From GAS188 sp963713805 (GTDB lineage Bacteria > Pseudomonadota > Alphaproteobacteria > Rhizobiales > Beijerinckiaceae), in the NCBI GenBank assembly GCA_963713805.1, contig CAVQNF010000002.1, forward strand, positions 1 through 64,000: a stretch of 64,000 nucleotides of DNA, given 5' to 3'. The translations under genes and the position numbers were made by a program. The notes under the pieces are model-generated. The model made no database searches. It was not told the DNA's origin and saw only the letters and a program-made list of their open reading frames with translations. Below are positions 1 through 10,257 of this stretch, piece after piece; positions within the stretch are counted from its first letter, which is position 1, and each line of letters opens with the position of its first letter.

Positions 1-25
1 CCGCCGCTCGGCAGACTTCGCGCTG

Positions 26-1836
26 TTAGGGCTGCTTCTGCCACCAATTGTCGATTGTCACTCCGAACAACGGACTGTACTTCGGATGTTCGAGCTTGTC
101 GGAATAGGCGATCCATTGCTCGCGTGTATAGAACAGCGGAACGATATAGAAGCCCGACAACAGGACGCGGTCGTACGCTCTCACGGCATCGACGAATTCC
201 TCGGGGTCTTGGCTGCGACCATGGCCGCAATCATCGCGTCAATCGCGGGTGAGCGCGCGCCGGTGAGATTGTAGGACCCCTCCTGATCGGCGCTCTGCGA
301 ACCCCAGAGGAAGCGCTGCTCATAGCCCGGCGAGGGGCTGGCGATCCAGGCTGCGATCAGCATGTCGAAATCGAATTTCTGGCGGCGGCGCTGGTACTGC
401 ACCTCATCGACGAGGCGGACGGCAACGTCAACGCCGAGGCGACTGAGGCTGTCCGCATAGATCAGCGAAAGCCGTTCCTGCGTGTGGTCCTGTACCAGGA
501 TCTCGAAGGCGAACGGCCGGCCGCTCGCCCGCTCGACGAGCGCGCCGTCCTTGATGGCGTAGCCGGCTTCGCCAAGGAGCGCCAGCGCACGCCGCGCCAT
601 CGTCCGGTCGCGCCCCGAACCGTCGGTAACGGGCGGTTCCCAGCGTCCTTCGAGGATGTCGTCGCGCACCACGCCGGGAAAGGGCGCCAAGAGCGCCCGC
701 TGGCCGATATCCGCTGGGCGGCCGGCGGAGGCGAGCTCAGAATCATCGAAAAAGCTTCTCGATCGGCGATAGAGCCCGCCGTAGAAGTTGGCATTGATCC
801 ACTCGAAGTCGAACATCAGGCCCAGCGCTTCGCGCACTCGAATATCAGCAAATATCGACCGGCGCGTGTTGAAGGCGAAGCCCTCCATGCCCTTCGGTAA
901 GCCATAGGGCAGGCTTTCCTTGATGGTGCGGCCGTCGTGCACGGCAGGAAAATCATAGGAGCTTATCCAGCGCCCGGCGTCCGTTTCCTGGCGAAAATCG
1001 TAGAGTCCCGCCTTGAACGCCTCGAACGACGAATCGGCGTCACGATAATAGTCGATCTCGATTTCGTCGAAATTGAACAATCCGCGTTGGACGGGCAGAT
1101 CCTCCGCCCAATAGTCGGGATTGCGACGCAGGATCAGGCGCTCCCCCGGCTGCACGTCGGCAATGACGTAGGGACCCGTCCCGACCGGCGGCTTGAGCGT
1201 TGGAGCGTCGAAGTGCTCGACATCCGTTTGATGCTTCGGAAGCACGGGCATCATTGCAAGCGTCAGCGGCATTTCGCTGTCGAGCCCGCTAAGATCGAAG
1301 CGAACAGTCATGAGATCGAGCGCTTCCGCCCGTTTAACCCGGTCGAAGGCATCACGCTGCTGCGGCCGACCCTTCTTCTTGAGGAGATCGAAGGTGAACA
1401 GCACGTCCGCTGCGGTCACCGGTACGCCGTCCGAAAACCGCGCCCGCGGGTCGAGATGGAAGGCGACGTAGGAACGGGCGTCGTCGGTCTCGATCGATCG
1501 GGCGATCAGGCCATAGAGCGTGAACGGCTCATCGAGGGAGCGCAGCATCAGCGACTGGAATACATTGCCGATGAGACCCTGCGCTGTCGATCCGGCACTC
1601 AGGTTATAAGGATTGAGGCTGTCGAAGGTCCCCTGGTAGGCGAGCGCCAGGTGGCCTCCTTTCGCGGCCTGCGGGTCGGCGTAGGGAAGGCGCGAAAAAT
1701 CGGCGGGCAGCGCAGGCTGGCCATGCATAGCAATCGCGTAGGTCGTCAACCCCTTGTCCCCGGACGGCCCGCCCGCGCGGGCGGCACCCGCCGCAAGCAG
1801 CAGAAACAAGACTCCTGAAATCGGGGACACAGACAT
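26..1836 (-). CDS. Extracellular solute-binding protein family 5 (YejA-like), frameshifted near the C-terminus
   Basis: Periplasmic binding component of a peptide/opine-type ABC importer (SBP family 5). The start at 1836 gives a signal peptide (MSVSPISGVLFLLLAAGAARA); the upstream in-frame codons to 1932 add only polar sequence and were not chosen. Family features include the SDGVPVTAADV and VGTGPYVI-type segments of cluster-C binding proteins. The open frame ends at 181 after AAKTPRNSSMP, but a neighbouring frame continues with EEFVDAVRAYDR..., IVPLFYTREQW and TIDNWWQK and stops at 26, the normal family ending. One base appears to be missing near 212. The permease and ATPase partners are not in the window and may lie to the left. 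Confidence 0.85.
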
Positions 1837-2317
1837 GCTTGACCCAATCGTGAGGGCAACGGCGCCCTTACCGGACGATCCTCGATGCGTCGGCGCATCG
1901 GTACGCGCCGGGACCGAGGTGACCTTAACCACCCTGCGGAGGAACTCTCAGACCTCGCCGCTTGGAAGCAAGTAGCGCTTGCGGGTTTCCTCAACCAGCC
2001 TTCAGTGCAGCATCATTGACAGCGGCCGCCCTAAAGGCGCCGATGGTTGAGAGACGCTTCCGCGCTCCCGCCTTGCAAGGCAAGAGGAGCGCGTCAAGAT
2101 GCACGGCACCTTTCCAAAAAGAGTCCCTGAGCTCAGGTCTGAATCGGCAGGCGGCGGGATTTGGACCGCTCTCGGAGCACCGCCCCGACCGGTCCTCGTC
2201 GTGGTCTGGGAAAAGCCGCTCTGAGGGTCGAGACCCCGCCTCGTGAGATCGTAGACACGGCGCGGCGGCGGGCGTATTTCTGAGCGGGTCTCTTCGTCGT
2301 GCTGAAGGCCTGCCCGC
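1837..2317. other. Intergenic region, no supported gene
   Basis: The open frames here are overlapping, Arg/Ser-rich and lack recognisable domains. The stretch separates two divergent transcription units and presumably carries the promoter of the solute-binding gene. I see no repeat or RNA structure in it. Confidence 0.4.
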
Positions 2318-2662
2318 ATGGCCGAGCGTTACGTCAATTACGCCGCAGTCGTCGCCAACATTCTTCGCGGCCCCGTGGACGAGGACGCGGCGGCGGAAGC
2401 CGAAGCCGGCGTCAATACGCTGGCTTTCCTGGAGATCCGCTGCGAGGAATTGGACTGCGATCCGGGCGAGGCGGCGCATTTCGCGGTGCTTGATCTCTCA
2501 GCCGCGGCGTTCGGCGGCGTGCGCGATGTCGAAGAACTGGTCTCGTGGCTGCGCGAGGAGCTGCCAGTCCGGGCCCACGAGCTGGCGAAGGTGGTGACGG
2601 CCAAGGACGAGCTGCCGCCGTGTTCGAGCCTTGGCACGCCCGCACCGGGCATGTGGCACTGA
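2318..2662 (+). CDS. Hypothetical acidic protein, 114 aa
   Basis: Not recognised. It encodes a soluble, Ala/Glu-rich, predominantly acidic 114-residue protein with no signal peptide or membrane segment. The residue composition is balanced, unlike the Arg/Pro-rich shadow frames around it, and a GAAGG sequence lies about 9 nt before the ATG. The C-terminus has an LPPCSSLGTPAPG tail. It stands alone between the divergent solute-binding gene and the P450. It may be a real small gene, but there is no family evidence. Confidence 0.4.
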   Translation: MAERYVNYAAVVANILRGPVDEDAAAEAEAGVNTLAFLEIRCEELDCDPGEAAHFAVLDLSAAAFGGVRDVEELVSWLREELPVRAHELAKVVTAKDELPPCSSLGTPAPGMWH

Positions 2663-3187
2663 GCTTCGCCGTTTCGCGCCAGGGGCAAACGTGAAACAGC
2701 GGATCAAGACTTCCCTGCTGGCGGTTTTCTTGCGCTCGCGCTGTTCCGCTCCGCGATGGGTGGGCCGCTTGAGGACGTCGAATCTCCTTTTCAGTGCGGC
2801 GACCGCGCAATGGCGTTGAGCTGATTGTTATTCATAAACGCGAGAGCCAAGTCCGGTTTCGGGGGTAAAGCGCACATCACCGTGACGAGCCGCGCTTCCG
2901 TCTTTGACCCCATTTCGGACATTCGGCATCTCGATCTAGCGACCGTAGCTGGCCGAAAGCTGACCGTCTGCTTTGGGCGATTGAAACGCTGAAGCGGACA
3001 TTCGCTTCCACACAGTCACGTGGCAGCTCTCGACCTATTCCGGTCGTTGCGATCGGGGCGCTGCATGACGGGAATTGACCCTAAATCGACATGGTCTTGC
3101 AGGATGGGATTCAGCCACTCTCAACGGCAACGTATCTTCCGGCTTGGGCTCTTACTGGGACGGAATTCACAATTGAGGCGCTCGAAC
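2663..3187. other. Intergenic region upstream of the P450
   Basis: No supported gene. The P450 reading frame extends back to 3020, but the extra 56 residues are Arg/Ser-rich and not P450-like, so they are treated as untranslated leader. Confidence 0.35.
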
Positions 3188-4549
3188 GTGCTGGACACAA
3201 CCAAGGTCTTGCCGCCGACTGTTGCGCCGCCAACGCGCCCTCTCTCCATCCTACAATCCATCCGGGCGGCCCGGCGCAACGTGCTGGAGATCATCCCGGA
3301 GCTGGCTTACCGCCAGCCAATGCTGTCGGGGCGTATGGGTTCGCGCTGGCATATGGTGCAGAATCCGGGCGCGCTTCGCCGCGTCCTCCTCGACAACGTC
3401 GAGAACTATCCAAAATCAGAGGTGATGCTGCGGATGCTGCGCCCGGCCGTTGGTGACAGCCTGTTCACTTCGGAGGGCGACTCGTGGCGCTGGCAACGCA
3501 GAGCGGTCGCGCCAGTGTTCGCACAGCGCAACGTGACGGCACTCGCGCCGGTGATGACGGCTACAGCCGAGCGAGCGGCAGAGCGGCTCATGCGTGGCAG
3601 CGAGCATCCTGAATTGGTCGGAGAGATGCTGTCAGCCACCTTTGACGTCATCTGCGAGGTGGCCTTGTCTGGCCGCGAGCACTTCGACGCCGACGCCTAT
3701 AGCCATGCCATCCTCAGGTATTTCGAGACCGCTGGGAAGGCGTCCCTGCTTGACTTTCTTCGGGTGCCGAACTGGATCCCTCGGCCCGGGGTGCTGCTCG
3801 GTCTCGGCGCGGTTCGAACCATGCACAGCATGGTCGCCCGAGCCATAGAAGCACGGCGACAGCAGGCAACTGGCGGCGCCGACGACCTCCTTGACCATAT
3901 GCTGAAGGCTCAGGACTCGGAGACGGGTAGGCGCATGTCACCGACGGATCTTCTGCACAACATGCAGTTCTTCATCGTGGCCGGCCACGAAACGACGGCG
4001 CTGGCGCTGTCTTGGTCGCTGCTCCTTTTGGCTCTGCATCCAGAGGCGCAGGAGCGGGCGCAGGCAGAAGCTCGCGCGGCCCTTGGCGATTCTCCAGCAG
4101 GCGCCAGTCACATGGAAGCGACGCCCTACGTGAAGCAGGTGATCGAAGAGGCCATGCGTCTTTACCCGCCGGTCGGCATGCTGGCGCGCAATGTCCGAAG
4201 AGCCGACACCCTCGGCGGCCGGGATATCCGGCCGAACGACGTGCTGTTCCTGCCAATCTACGCACTCCATCGGCATCAGATGTGGTGGGAACGCCCAAAC
4301 GAGTTTGACCCGGACCGGTTTTCACCGGAGGCCGTGCGCGCTCGCGATCGCTATCTTTATCTTCCATTCGGCGCGGGACCGCGCGTTTGCGTCGGCGCGA
4401 ACTTTGCGATGATGCAGGCACACATCATCCTGGCCACTCTTCTCGCGCGCTTCCGCTTCGAGTTGGGGCCCAATTCCTTGCCGATGCCGACCATGTCCAT
4501 GACTGTCCGCCCCGACACTGGCGTGCGGCTAGCAGTGAAGCGGATCTGA
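3188..4549 (+). CDS. Cytochrome P450
   Basis: Haem-thiolate monooxygenase that would insert one oxygen atom from O2 into an unidentified substrate using electrons from a ferredoxin or reductase encoded elsewhere. The signatures are in the expected order: I-helix AGHETT, K-helix EEAMRLYPP (ExxR), a WERPNEFDPDRF meander and the haem loop FGAGPRVCVG with the Cys ligand. About 453 residues from the chosen GTG at 3188, a normal bacterial P450 length. A GAGG motif precedes this GTG by 9 nt and the start yields the typical VLDTTKVLPPTVAPP N-terminus, which is why the longer start at 3020 was rejected. There is no membrane anchor, so it should be cytosolic. No redox partner is adjacent. Confidence 0.9.
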   Translation: MLDTTKVLPPTVAPPTRPLSILQSIRAARRNVLEIIPELAYRQPMLSGRMGSRWHMVQNPGALRRVLLDNVENYPKSEVMLRMLRPAVGDSLFTSEGDSWRWQRRAVAPVFAQRNVTALAPVMTATAERAAERLMRGSEHPELVGEMLSATFDVICEVALSGREHFDADAYSHAILRYFETAGKASLLDFLRVPNWIPRPGVLLGLGAVRTMHSMVARAIEARRQQATGGADDLLDHMLKAQDSETGRRMSPTDLLHNMQFFIVAGHETTALALSWSLLLLALHPEAQERAQAEARAALGDSPAGASHMEATPYVKQVIEEAMRLYPPVGMLARNVRRADTLGGRDIRPNDVLFLPIYALHRHQMWWERPNEFDPDRFSPEAVRARDRYLYLPFGAGPRVCVGANFAMMQAHIILATLLARFRFELGPNSLPMPTMSMTVRPDTGVRLAVKRI

Positions 4550-4940
4550 CGCGAAGGAACCCGCTCCCGCCAGACAGGCGATCGCGCCTCAATCTCGACC
4601 GTCCTCGACCAAGTAGGTAACCCTATGGTGAGCTGGGATAGTCGGACGATCGGAACGGTCCACCGCGAAAATCCCGTGGGCGGCGGCTTCTCCAGAAGCC
4701 CCAGAATGCGCTTGTTCGTGACCTGCCGTAGATCAGCTTCTTGCCAACCCGTGGACGTTCTTTAAGCCCACGCGTTGCGTCATCGAGGCTCCGTCCCAGA
4801 CCGGATTCAACGACGAGTGAGACCCGGTTCGCCCTAGTGCCGGGTGCCAGATCTCGAGGAGTGGTGCTTTGACGCTCAGACGAATAAGCGGCCCGAAGGC
4901 CGCCGCTTGATCGAGCACGAAGCTCCGCGGCGGGCGGATG
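4550..4940. other. Region without intact gene beside a recombinase remnant
   Basis: No intact ORF. With the recombinase tail that follows, this is probably scar DNA left by a lost mobile or recombinase-bearing segment; I cannot identify other pieces. Confidence 0.3.
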
Positions 4941-5215
4941 TCAGCTGACACCGAGCTTATGTTCCTGCGCGGCCCAAGCGTGCGGGAGCGCACGGGCAAG
5001 CATGGTCACCGTGAGATCGGCAGGTGCATTCCCATTCGCGATGGCTTCGACAATGCGCGGTGAAACGAACGCGAGCGCAGCGAGATGCCGGATGTGGCGC
5101 TCAACCTTGTTCTCGCTTTGGGCGATCTCCTCGAATGAGTTGACCCGGCCTTCGCGATCCTTGGCTTCGTCTGCACGGCCTCAAACAATGATCTGTGACG
5201 CAGGCGAGAATTGCG
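4941..5215 (-). pseudogene. C-terminal remnant of a site-specific serine recombinase
   Basis: Reading the minus strand from about 5215 gives SLFEAVQTK, then after a frameshift KDREGRVNSFEEIAQ, ERHIRHLAALAFVSPRIVEA and ANGNAPADLTVTMLARALPH, ending in LGVS at a TGA (4943-4941). This matches the C-terminal helix-turn-helix tail of large serine recombinases of the invertase/resolvase type in alphaproteobacteria (E-I-A ... V-x-R-x-x-R-x-L-x-L-A-F-x-x-P-x-I-V-E-A). The catalytic N-terminal domain is absent upstream, so only about 85 residues survive. Inference: relic of an integrated element. Confidence 0.65.
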
Positions 5216-5509
5216 TAACAGCGGCTTTCCGGCTGAGTTTGGGCGGCCAGTCTCTGTCGCACACTTTCCAATGTCCGGGCAGCGATGCTGGTCAGAAAGA
5301 TCGGGGGCGGCGGCAAGCTGCGCTGACGGTTGGTTTACACAAAGCAGGGGCAGTGCTAGGTCTTGCCGTGCCCATGGCGAGGGCGCCGGTCGGCTCATTG
5401 CGGGCTAATTTATTGCGGTGAGGCCGCGGCAGAGGGCTATCTTGAACTCGGCATTGCCGTAGAGCTGCGACTCGCCCGACCCGGCAAGCGGCGCGGGCTG
5501 GGAGTGCAT
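5216..5509. other. Intergenic region before the amino-acid ABC operon
   Basis: No supported gene. The end of this stretch must hold the promoter of the ABC operon. Confidence 0.3.
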
Positions 5510-5556
5510 ATGAGCTTGGTCGCCCCGGTCGAGACTGCTGCTCCGCGACCGCTCCA

Positions 5557-6339
<783 letters not shown>

Positions 6340-6482
6340 TCGCGCGGCCCGCGCCGCGGGCCGCAATGAGGACGGAAGTTCCGGCCGTCGCGTGCCCCGA
6401 CGGCCGGCAGGAGCTGCGCTTCGAGGGCACGACAATGCCCGCTTCGAATGCCGGGCACATCTCGCCGACAGGAGGCACATCC

Positions 6483-7394
6483 ATGACCGATGACACCAAC
6501 CCGATCCGGCGCGTTAAAGGGCGTTTGTCACGACGCAACGTTCTGAAATCGGCCAGCGCGGCGGCGCTGGTCGGCGTGGCCGCACCCCATGTGGCGCGCG
6601 CCGCGGCGATGCCCGAGCTCGACAGCTCGTTCAAGGATTTCAGTCTGCCGAAGTCAAGCTGCGACGATTCGCTAGTCAAGATTCAGCAAAAGGGCGAGAT
6701 CGTCGTCGGCACCTCGGGTGACTGGCCCTATTCCTTCTTCCCGGCCAACACCACCGAATGGACGGGACTCGACGCCGACATCATCAGATATGTCGCGAAG
6801 ATGCTGAAGATCCCGAAGATCACGGTGCAGACGACGCCATTCTCGGGGCTCATTCCCGGCCTGCTCGACGGCCGCTTCGACATTGTCGGCGATTCGATCC
6901 ACTGGACGCTCGGACGCGCCAAGGTCGCCGATTTCTGCTTTCCAACCTACTATTACTCCGAGTGGCTGGCGGTGAAGAAGGGCAATCCCCTCAACATCCA
7001 TACCTTCGCCGACTTCAAGGGCCATACGATCTGCACCGAGCTCGGCACCAACTATGCCGAGTGGCTGGGCAAGATCGAGGGCATGAACTTCGTCACCGCC
7101 AAGGACTGGGAGGAGACCATCCAGGACTTGGTGATCGGGCGCGTCGACGGGATCGTCTACGACCAGCCGGTGCTCGCTGCCTCCTTCAAGGACCATCCGG
7201 AATGGCCGGTGGAGCTCGCATCCGGCTACGAGCCGCGCACCACCAAGAACCCGGTCGGCTACAGCCGCTACGCGCTGCGCCAGGGCGACGTGCAGCTCAA
7301 CGAGGGGATCTCGGCCGCGATCCAATGGATGCAGGATCAGCAGGAGATGTCGAAGATCCTGACCAAGTGGAACCTCACGGGCTATAACAACTAG
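6483..7394 (+). CDS. Amino-acid ABC transporter substrate-binding protein (SBP family 3), Tat-exported
   Basis: Periplasmic receptor of the importer. The start at 6483 has an AGGAGG ribosome site seven nucleotides upstream. The leader carries a twin-arginine motif (LSRRNVLKSASAAA) and an AxA cleavage region, so export in folded form through Tat is likely. The mature part has the family-3 fold signatures GEIVVGTSGDWPYSF, GLDADIIRYVAKML, a conserved P-F-S-G-L-I-P-G-L segment and GRVDGIVYDQPV. About 303 residues, normal for the family. The ligand cannot be deduced; polar amino acids are the usual substrates. Confidence 0.92.
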   Translation: MTDDTNPIRRVKGRLSRRNVLKSASAAALVGVAAPHVARAAAMPELDSSFKDFSLPKSSCDDSLVKIQQKGEIVVGTSGDWPYSFFPANTTEWTGLDADIIRYVAKMLKIPKITVQTTPFSGLIPGLLDGRFDIVGDSIHWTLGRAKVADFCFPTYYYSEWLAVKKGNPLNIHTFADFKGHTICTELGTNYAEWLGKIEGMNFVTAKDWEETIQDLVIGRVDGIVYDQPVLAASFKDHPEWPVELASGYEPRTTKNPVGYSRYALRQGDVQLNEGISAAIQWMQDQQEMSKILTKWNLTGYNN

Positions 7395-7412
7395 CTCAGC
7401 TCGGGATCCGGG

Positions 7413-7442
7413 CGTGGCAGGGCGGTGCTTCGCCCTGCCACG
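7413..7442 (+). promoter_or_regulatory. Perfect 12-bp stem-loop between binding protein and permease genes
   Basis: CGTGGCAGGGCG, a six-base loop (GTGCTT), then the exact complement. It sits 18 nt after the binding-protein stop codon and before the permease gene, with no T tract. Known precedent: stem-loops after periplasmic binding-protein genes protect the upstream message and raise the ratio of receptor to permease. That role is inferred here. Confidence 0.6.
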
Positions 7443-7497
7443 TTGCGCTTGGCGGCGTCCAGATTGCCGAGACCGCAACCATGGAAGGCGCAGCCGC

Positions 7498-8181
7498 ATG
7501 TTTTCAATCGACGAGATGATCTCGTTTCTGCCGCCATTGCTGGGCGGCGCCTATCTCACCATCAGCGTCTCGCTCCTCTCCTTTGCGCTCGCCGCCATCA
7601 TCGGCCTCATGATGGGCATCGCGCGCATCTCTCGCTCGCTGCTGCTGCGCGCCATCGCCACGCCCTATGTCCAGTTCATCCGCGGCACGCCGCTGCTGCT
7701 CCAGCTCTTCTTCATCTATTACGTGTTGCCCTATAGCGGGATCGTGCTCTCGCCCTTCGTCTCGGGCGTCATGGGTCTGACGCTCAACTACAGCGCCTAT
7801 ATGGCCGAGGTGTTCCGCGGCGGCATCGTTGCCATTCCCAAGGGGCAGTGGGAGGCCGGGCTGTCGGTCGGCATGTCGCGCAAGCTCCTGATGCGGCGGA
7901 TCATTCTGCCGCAGGCACTGCGCATCGTCGTGCCCGCCATCGGCAATTTCTTCGTCTCGATCTTCAAGGATTCGGCGCTGGTGTCGGTGATCACCATGCG
8001 CGACCTCATGTTCAGCGGCCAGATCCTCGCCGCCGCCACCTTCAAGCATTTCGAGATCTTCGCGATGGTGGCCGCGATCTACTTCCTGATCAGTTACCCC
8101 TCGGCGAAGCTCGTCGAATATATCGAAGCTCGCCTCGACATCTCCCGCGCCCAAGCCGCGGCGGCACCTGCGCATACCTGA
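7498..8181 (+). CDS. Amino-acid ABC transporter permease (HisM/GlnP type)
   Basis: Integral membrane subunit of the importer. The ATG at 7498 gives 227 residues with about five membrane spans starting at LLGGAYLTISVSLLSFALAA. It contains the polar amino-acid permease motifs FIRGTPLLLQLFF and NYSAYMAEVFRGGI and the EAA loop QWEAGLSVGMSRKLLMRRII with ILPQALRIVVPAIGN. An earlier in-frame start at 7414 is inside the stem-loop region and unlikely. Only one permease gene is present, so the channel is probably a homodimer. Confidence 0.92.
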   Translation: MFSIDEMISFLPPLLGGAYLTISVSLLSFALAAIIGLMMGIARISRSLLLRAIATPYVQFIRGTPLLLQLFFIYYVLPYSGIVLSPFVSGVMGLTLNYSAYMAEVFRGGIVAIPKGQWEAGLSVGMSRKLLMRRIILPQALRIVVPAIGNFFVSIFKDSALVSVITMRDLMFSGQILAAATFKHFEIFAMVAAIYFLISYPSAKLVEYIEARLDISRAQAAAAPAHT

Positions 8182-8206
8182 GCGACGTGCCGCGGGCAGC
8201 CTGCCA

Positions 8207-8224
8207 AAGTCACTCAACCGTCAT
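8207..8224 (+). promoter_or_regulatory. Possible PhoB (Pho) box upstream of btaA
   Basis: AAGTCAC-TCAA-CCGTCAT: two GTCA cores exactly 11 bp apart, ten matches of fourteen to CTGTCAT-N4-CTGTCAT, about 50 nt before the btaA start. The position and the known PhoB control of btaA in Sinorhizobium make it plausible, but the match is partial. Confidence 0.4.
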
Positions 8225-8273
8225 GCGACTCACCTAACGCCGATCGAACGCAAACGAGGATGCGGGAGGTCCG

Positions 8274-9542
8274 GTGACGCAATCGGCAAGGGCTCTTCGA
8301 CGCGCAACTGCCGTCAACCTGAACAGTGCGGTTCACCGCAGCGGGGCGTTTTCGCGCGCCGGTCTTTTGGAACGCCTCTTCACCTTCGCGTTCCGCGGTC
8401 TCGTCTATCCTCAGATCTGGGAGGACCCGGTCGTCGACATGGCGGCGCTCGACATGCGCCCCGACGATCATCTGGTCGCGATCGCGTCGGGTAGCTGCAA
8501 CATCCTGTCGTATCTCACGGCGAACCCTGCCCGCATCAGCGCCGTCGACCTCAACGGCGCGCATGTCGCGCTCGGTCGATTGAAGCTCGCGGCGTTGCGC
8601 CATCTGCCCGATTACGAGTCGTTTTTGCGCTTCTTCGGCACCGCCCGATCGCGCGACAATGTGGCCGCCTATGATACCCGCATCAAGCCGCATCTCGATT
8701 CCGTCTCGCGCGCCTATTGGGAAGCGCGCGCGGCTGAATGGCCGGCGGCGCATCACGGCCTTCACGGATAATTTCTACCGCCATGGTCTTTTGGGAAATT
8801 TCATCGGCGCGGGGCATCTCCTGGCGCGCCTCTACGGTTGCGACCCCGGGCGCGGTGCTCGAAGCCGACGGGCTGGCGCAGCAACGCATCCTCTACGAAC
8901 GGCACATGGCGCCGATCTTCGACAAGGCCTTCCTGCGCTGGCTGATCCGGCAGCCCGCCTCGCTCTACGGGCTCGGCATCCCGCCCTCGCAATATCGCAG
9001 CCTGTCGCGGGACCTTCCCGACGGCATCGCGGCCGTGCTTGCGCCAACGGCTCGAGAGGCTCGCCTGCGGCTTCGACATCAAGACCAATTACTTCGCCTG
9101 GCAAGCCTTCGGGCGCCGCTATGCGACGACCGGCGACGCAGCGCTGCCGCCCTATCTGCAGCGGCAGCATTTCGACACCCTGCGCGCGCGCGCCGAGCGC
9201 GTGCGTCTCCAACAGGCTTCGCTGACCGAGATTTCTCGCGCAAAGCCCGGCCGAGAGCGTCGACTGCTATGTCCTCCTCGACGCGCAGGACTGGATGAAC
9301 GACGAGGACCTCACCGCGCTTTGGACCGAGATCACGCGCACCGCCCGCCCGGGCGCCCGCGTGATCTTCCGAACCGCGGCCGACGAGAGGCTGCTGCCGG
9401 GACGGCTGCCGGCCGCATCTCCTCGCGGCTTGGAGCTATGACCACGCGCGTTCGCGCGAGCTCGGGCGAACGCGATCGCTCCTCGATCTACGGCGCCTTC
9501 CATCTCTACCGGCTGGGGAAGGTTACGGTGACAGTGCCTTAA
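8274..9542 (+). pseudogene. btaA: BtaA: S-adenosylmethionine:diacylglycerol 3-amino-3-carboxypropyl transferase (six frameshifts)
   Basis: First enzyme of betaine-lipid (DGTS) synthesis: transfers the 3-amino-3-carboxypropyl group of SAM to diacylglycerol at the inner membrane. The GTG start has a GGGAGGT ribosome site. Across the frames the BtaA/DUF3419 sequence is continuous: RGLVYPQIWEDPVVDM, VAIASGSCNILSYL (SAM loop), AFTDNFYRHGLLGNFIG, IKTNYFAWQAFGRRY, VDCYVLLDAQDWMN, and the ending ERDRSSIYGAFHLYR. Shifts occur near 8740, 8840, 9045, 9235, 9420 and 9465; each is repaired by removing one base. The last residues (GKVTVTVP) come from an inverted repeat that supplies the stop codon. Likely functional if the shifts are sequencing errors. 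Confidence 0.82.
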
Positions 9543-9595
9543 TTCCGTGTCACCCATAGGCGAAGGAAGTGCCTGGAATTAAGTGCACTGTCACC
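9527..9595. repeat. Inverted repeat between btaA and btaB
   Basis: Left arm GGTGACAGTGCCTTAATTCC (9527-9546) and right arm (9575-9595) are reverse complements apart from one extra base, with a 28-nt spacer. The left arm overlaps the end of btaA and provides its stop. The arm sequence resembles dispersed palindromes linked to REP-type transposases, from memory rather than a search. Confidence 0.7.
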
Positions 9596-9626
9596 GAAAT
9601 TGCGGACGGGCGAATCCGGCGCCTTG

Positions 9627-10257
9627 ATGGATCGCATCTATCGTCACCAGCGCCATATCTATGATGCGAGCCGCAAGTTCTACCTGCTCGGCCGTGACAG
9701 CTTGATCGCCGGCTCTCGAGCCGCCCGAAGGCGCGAGCGTGCTCGAGATCGGCTGCGGCACCGGGCGCAACCTCATCAAGCTCGCGAGATTCTATCCCGG
9801 CGCTCTCTGCCATGGGCTGGATATATCCGCCGCGATGCTCGACACGGCGCGCCAGGCAACGATGCGCGCCGGCCTTTGCGACCGCATCTTGCTCGCGCAA
9901 GCCGATGCGGCATGTTTCGATCCCGATGGCGCTCTTCGGGCGCGCGAGCTTCGATCGCATCGTCATATCCTACGCGCTCTCGATGATCCCGCCCTGGCGC
10001 GAGGCGCTGGCGGGCGCGGTCGCCCGCCTCTCGCCCGGCGGTTCGCTCCACATCGTCGATTTCGGCGATCAGGCAGGCTTGCCGGCCCCGTTCCGCTTCG
10101 CGCTCGTCGCTGGCTCGCGCTCTTCCACGTGACGCCGCGCCGGACGCTTGCGGCCGAGCTCGCCGAGCTCGCGCGATCGAAGGGCCTCGGCTGGCGCTCG
10201 GTGAGCCGGTTTCGCGGTTATGCGCTTTATGCGGTGGTCGAGCGGCCAGTGGCGTAA
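9627..10257 (+). pseudogene. btaB: BtaB: SAM-dependent N-methyltransferase of betaine-lipid synthesis (frameshifted)
   Basis: Second DGTS enzyme; methylates the homoserine head group three times using SAM. It begins MDRIYRHQRHIYDASRKFYL, a BtaB-like N-terminus, then after a shift SVLEIGCGTGRNLIKLARFY (class I methyltransferase motif I), HGLDISAAMLDTARQ, SFDRIVISYALSMIPPWREA, GSLHIVDFGDQAGLP and a C-terminal ALYAVVERPVA. Shifts lie near 9715, 9935 and 10115. It follows btaA directly, as in other alphaproteobacteria. Its 3' end overlaps the converging P-type ATPase gene by about 30 bp. Confidence 0.8.

Noticed and set aside
937..1818. Plus-strand open frame opposite the solute-binding gene
   Set aside because: Shadow of a clear SBP family 5 gene; Arg/Val/Glu-rich composition with no recognisable domain.
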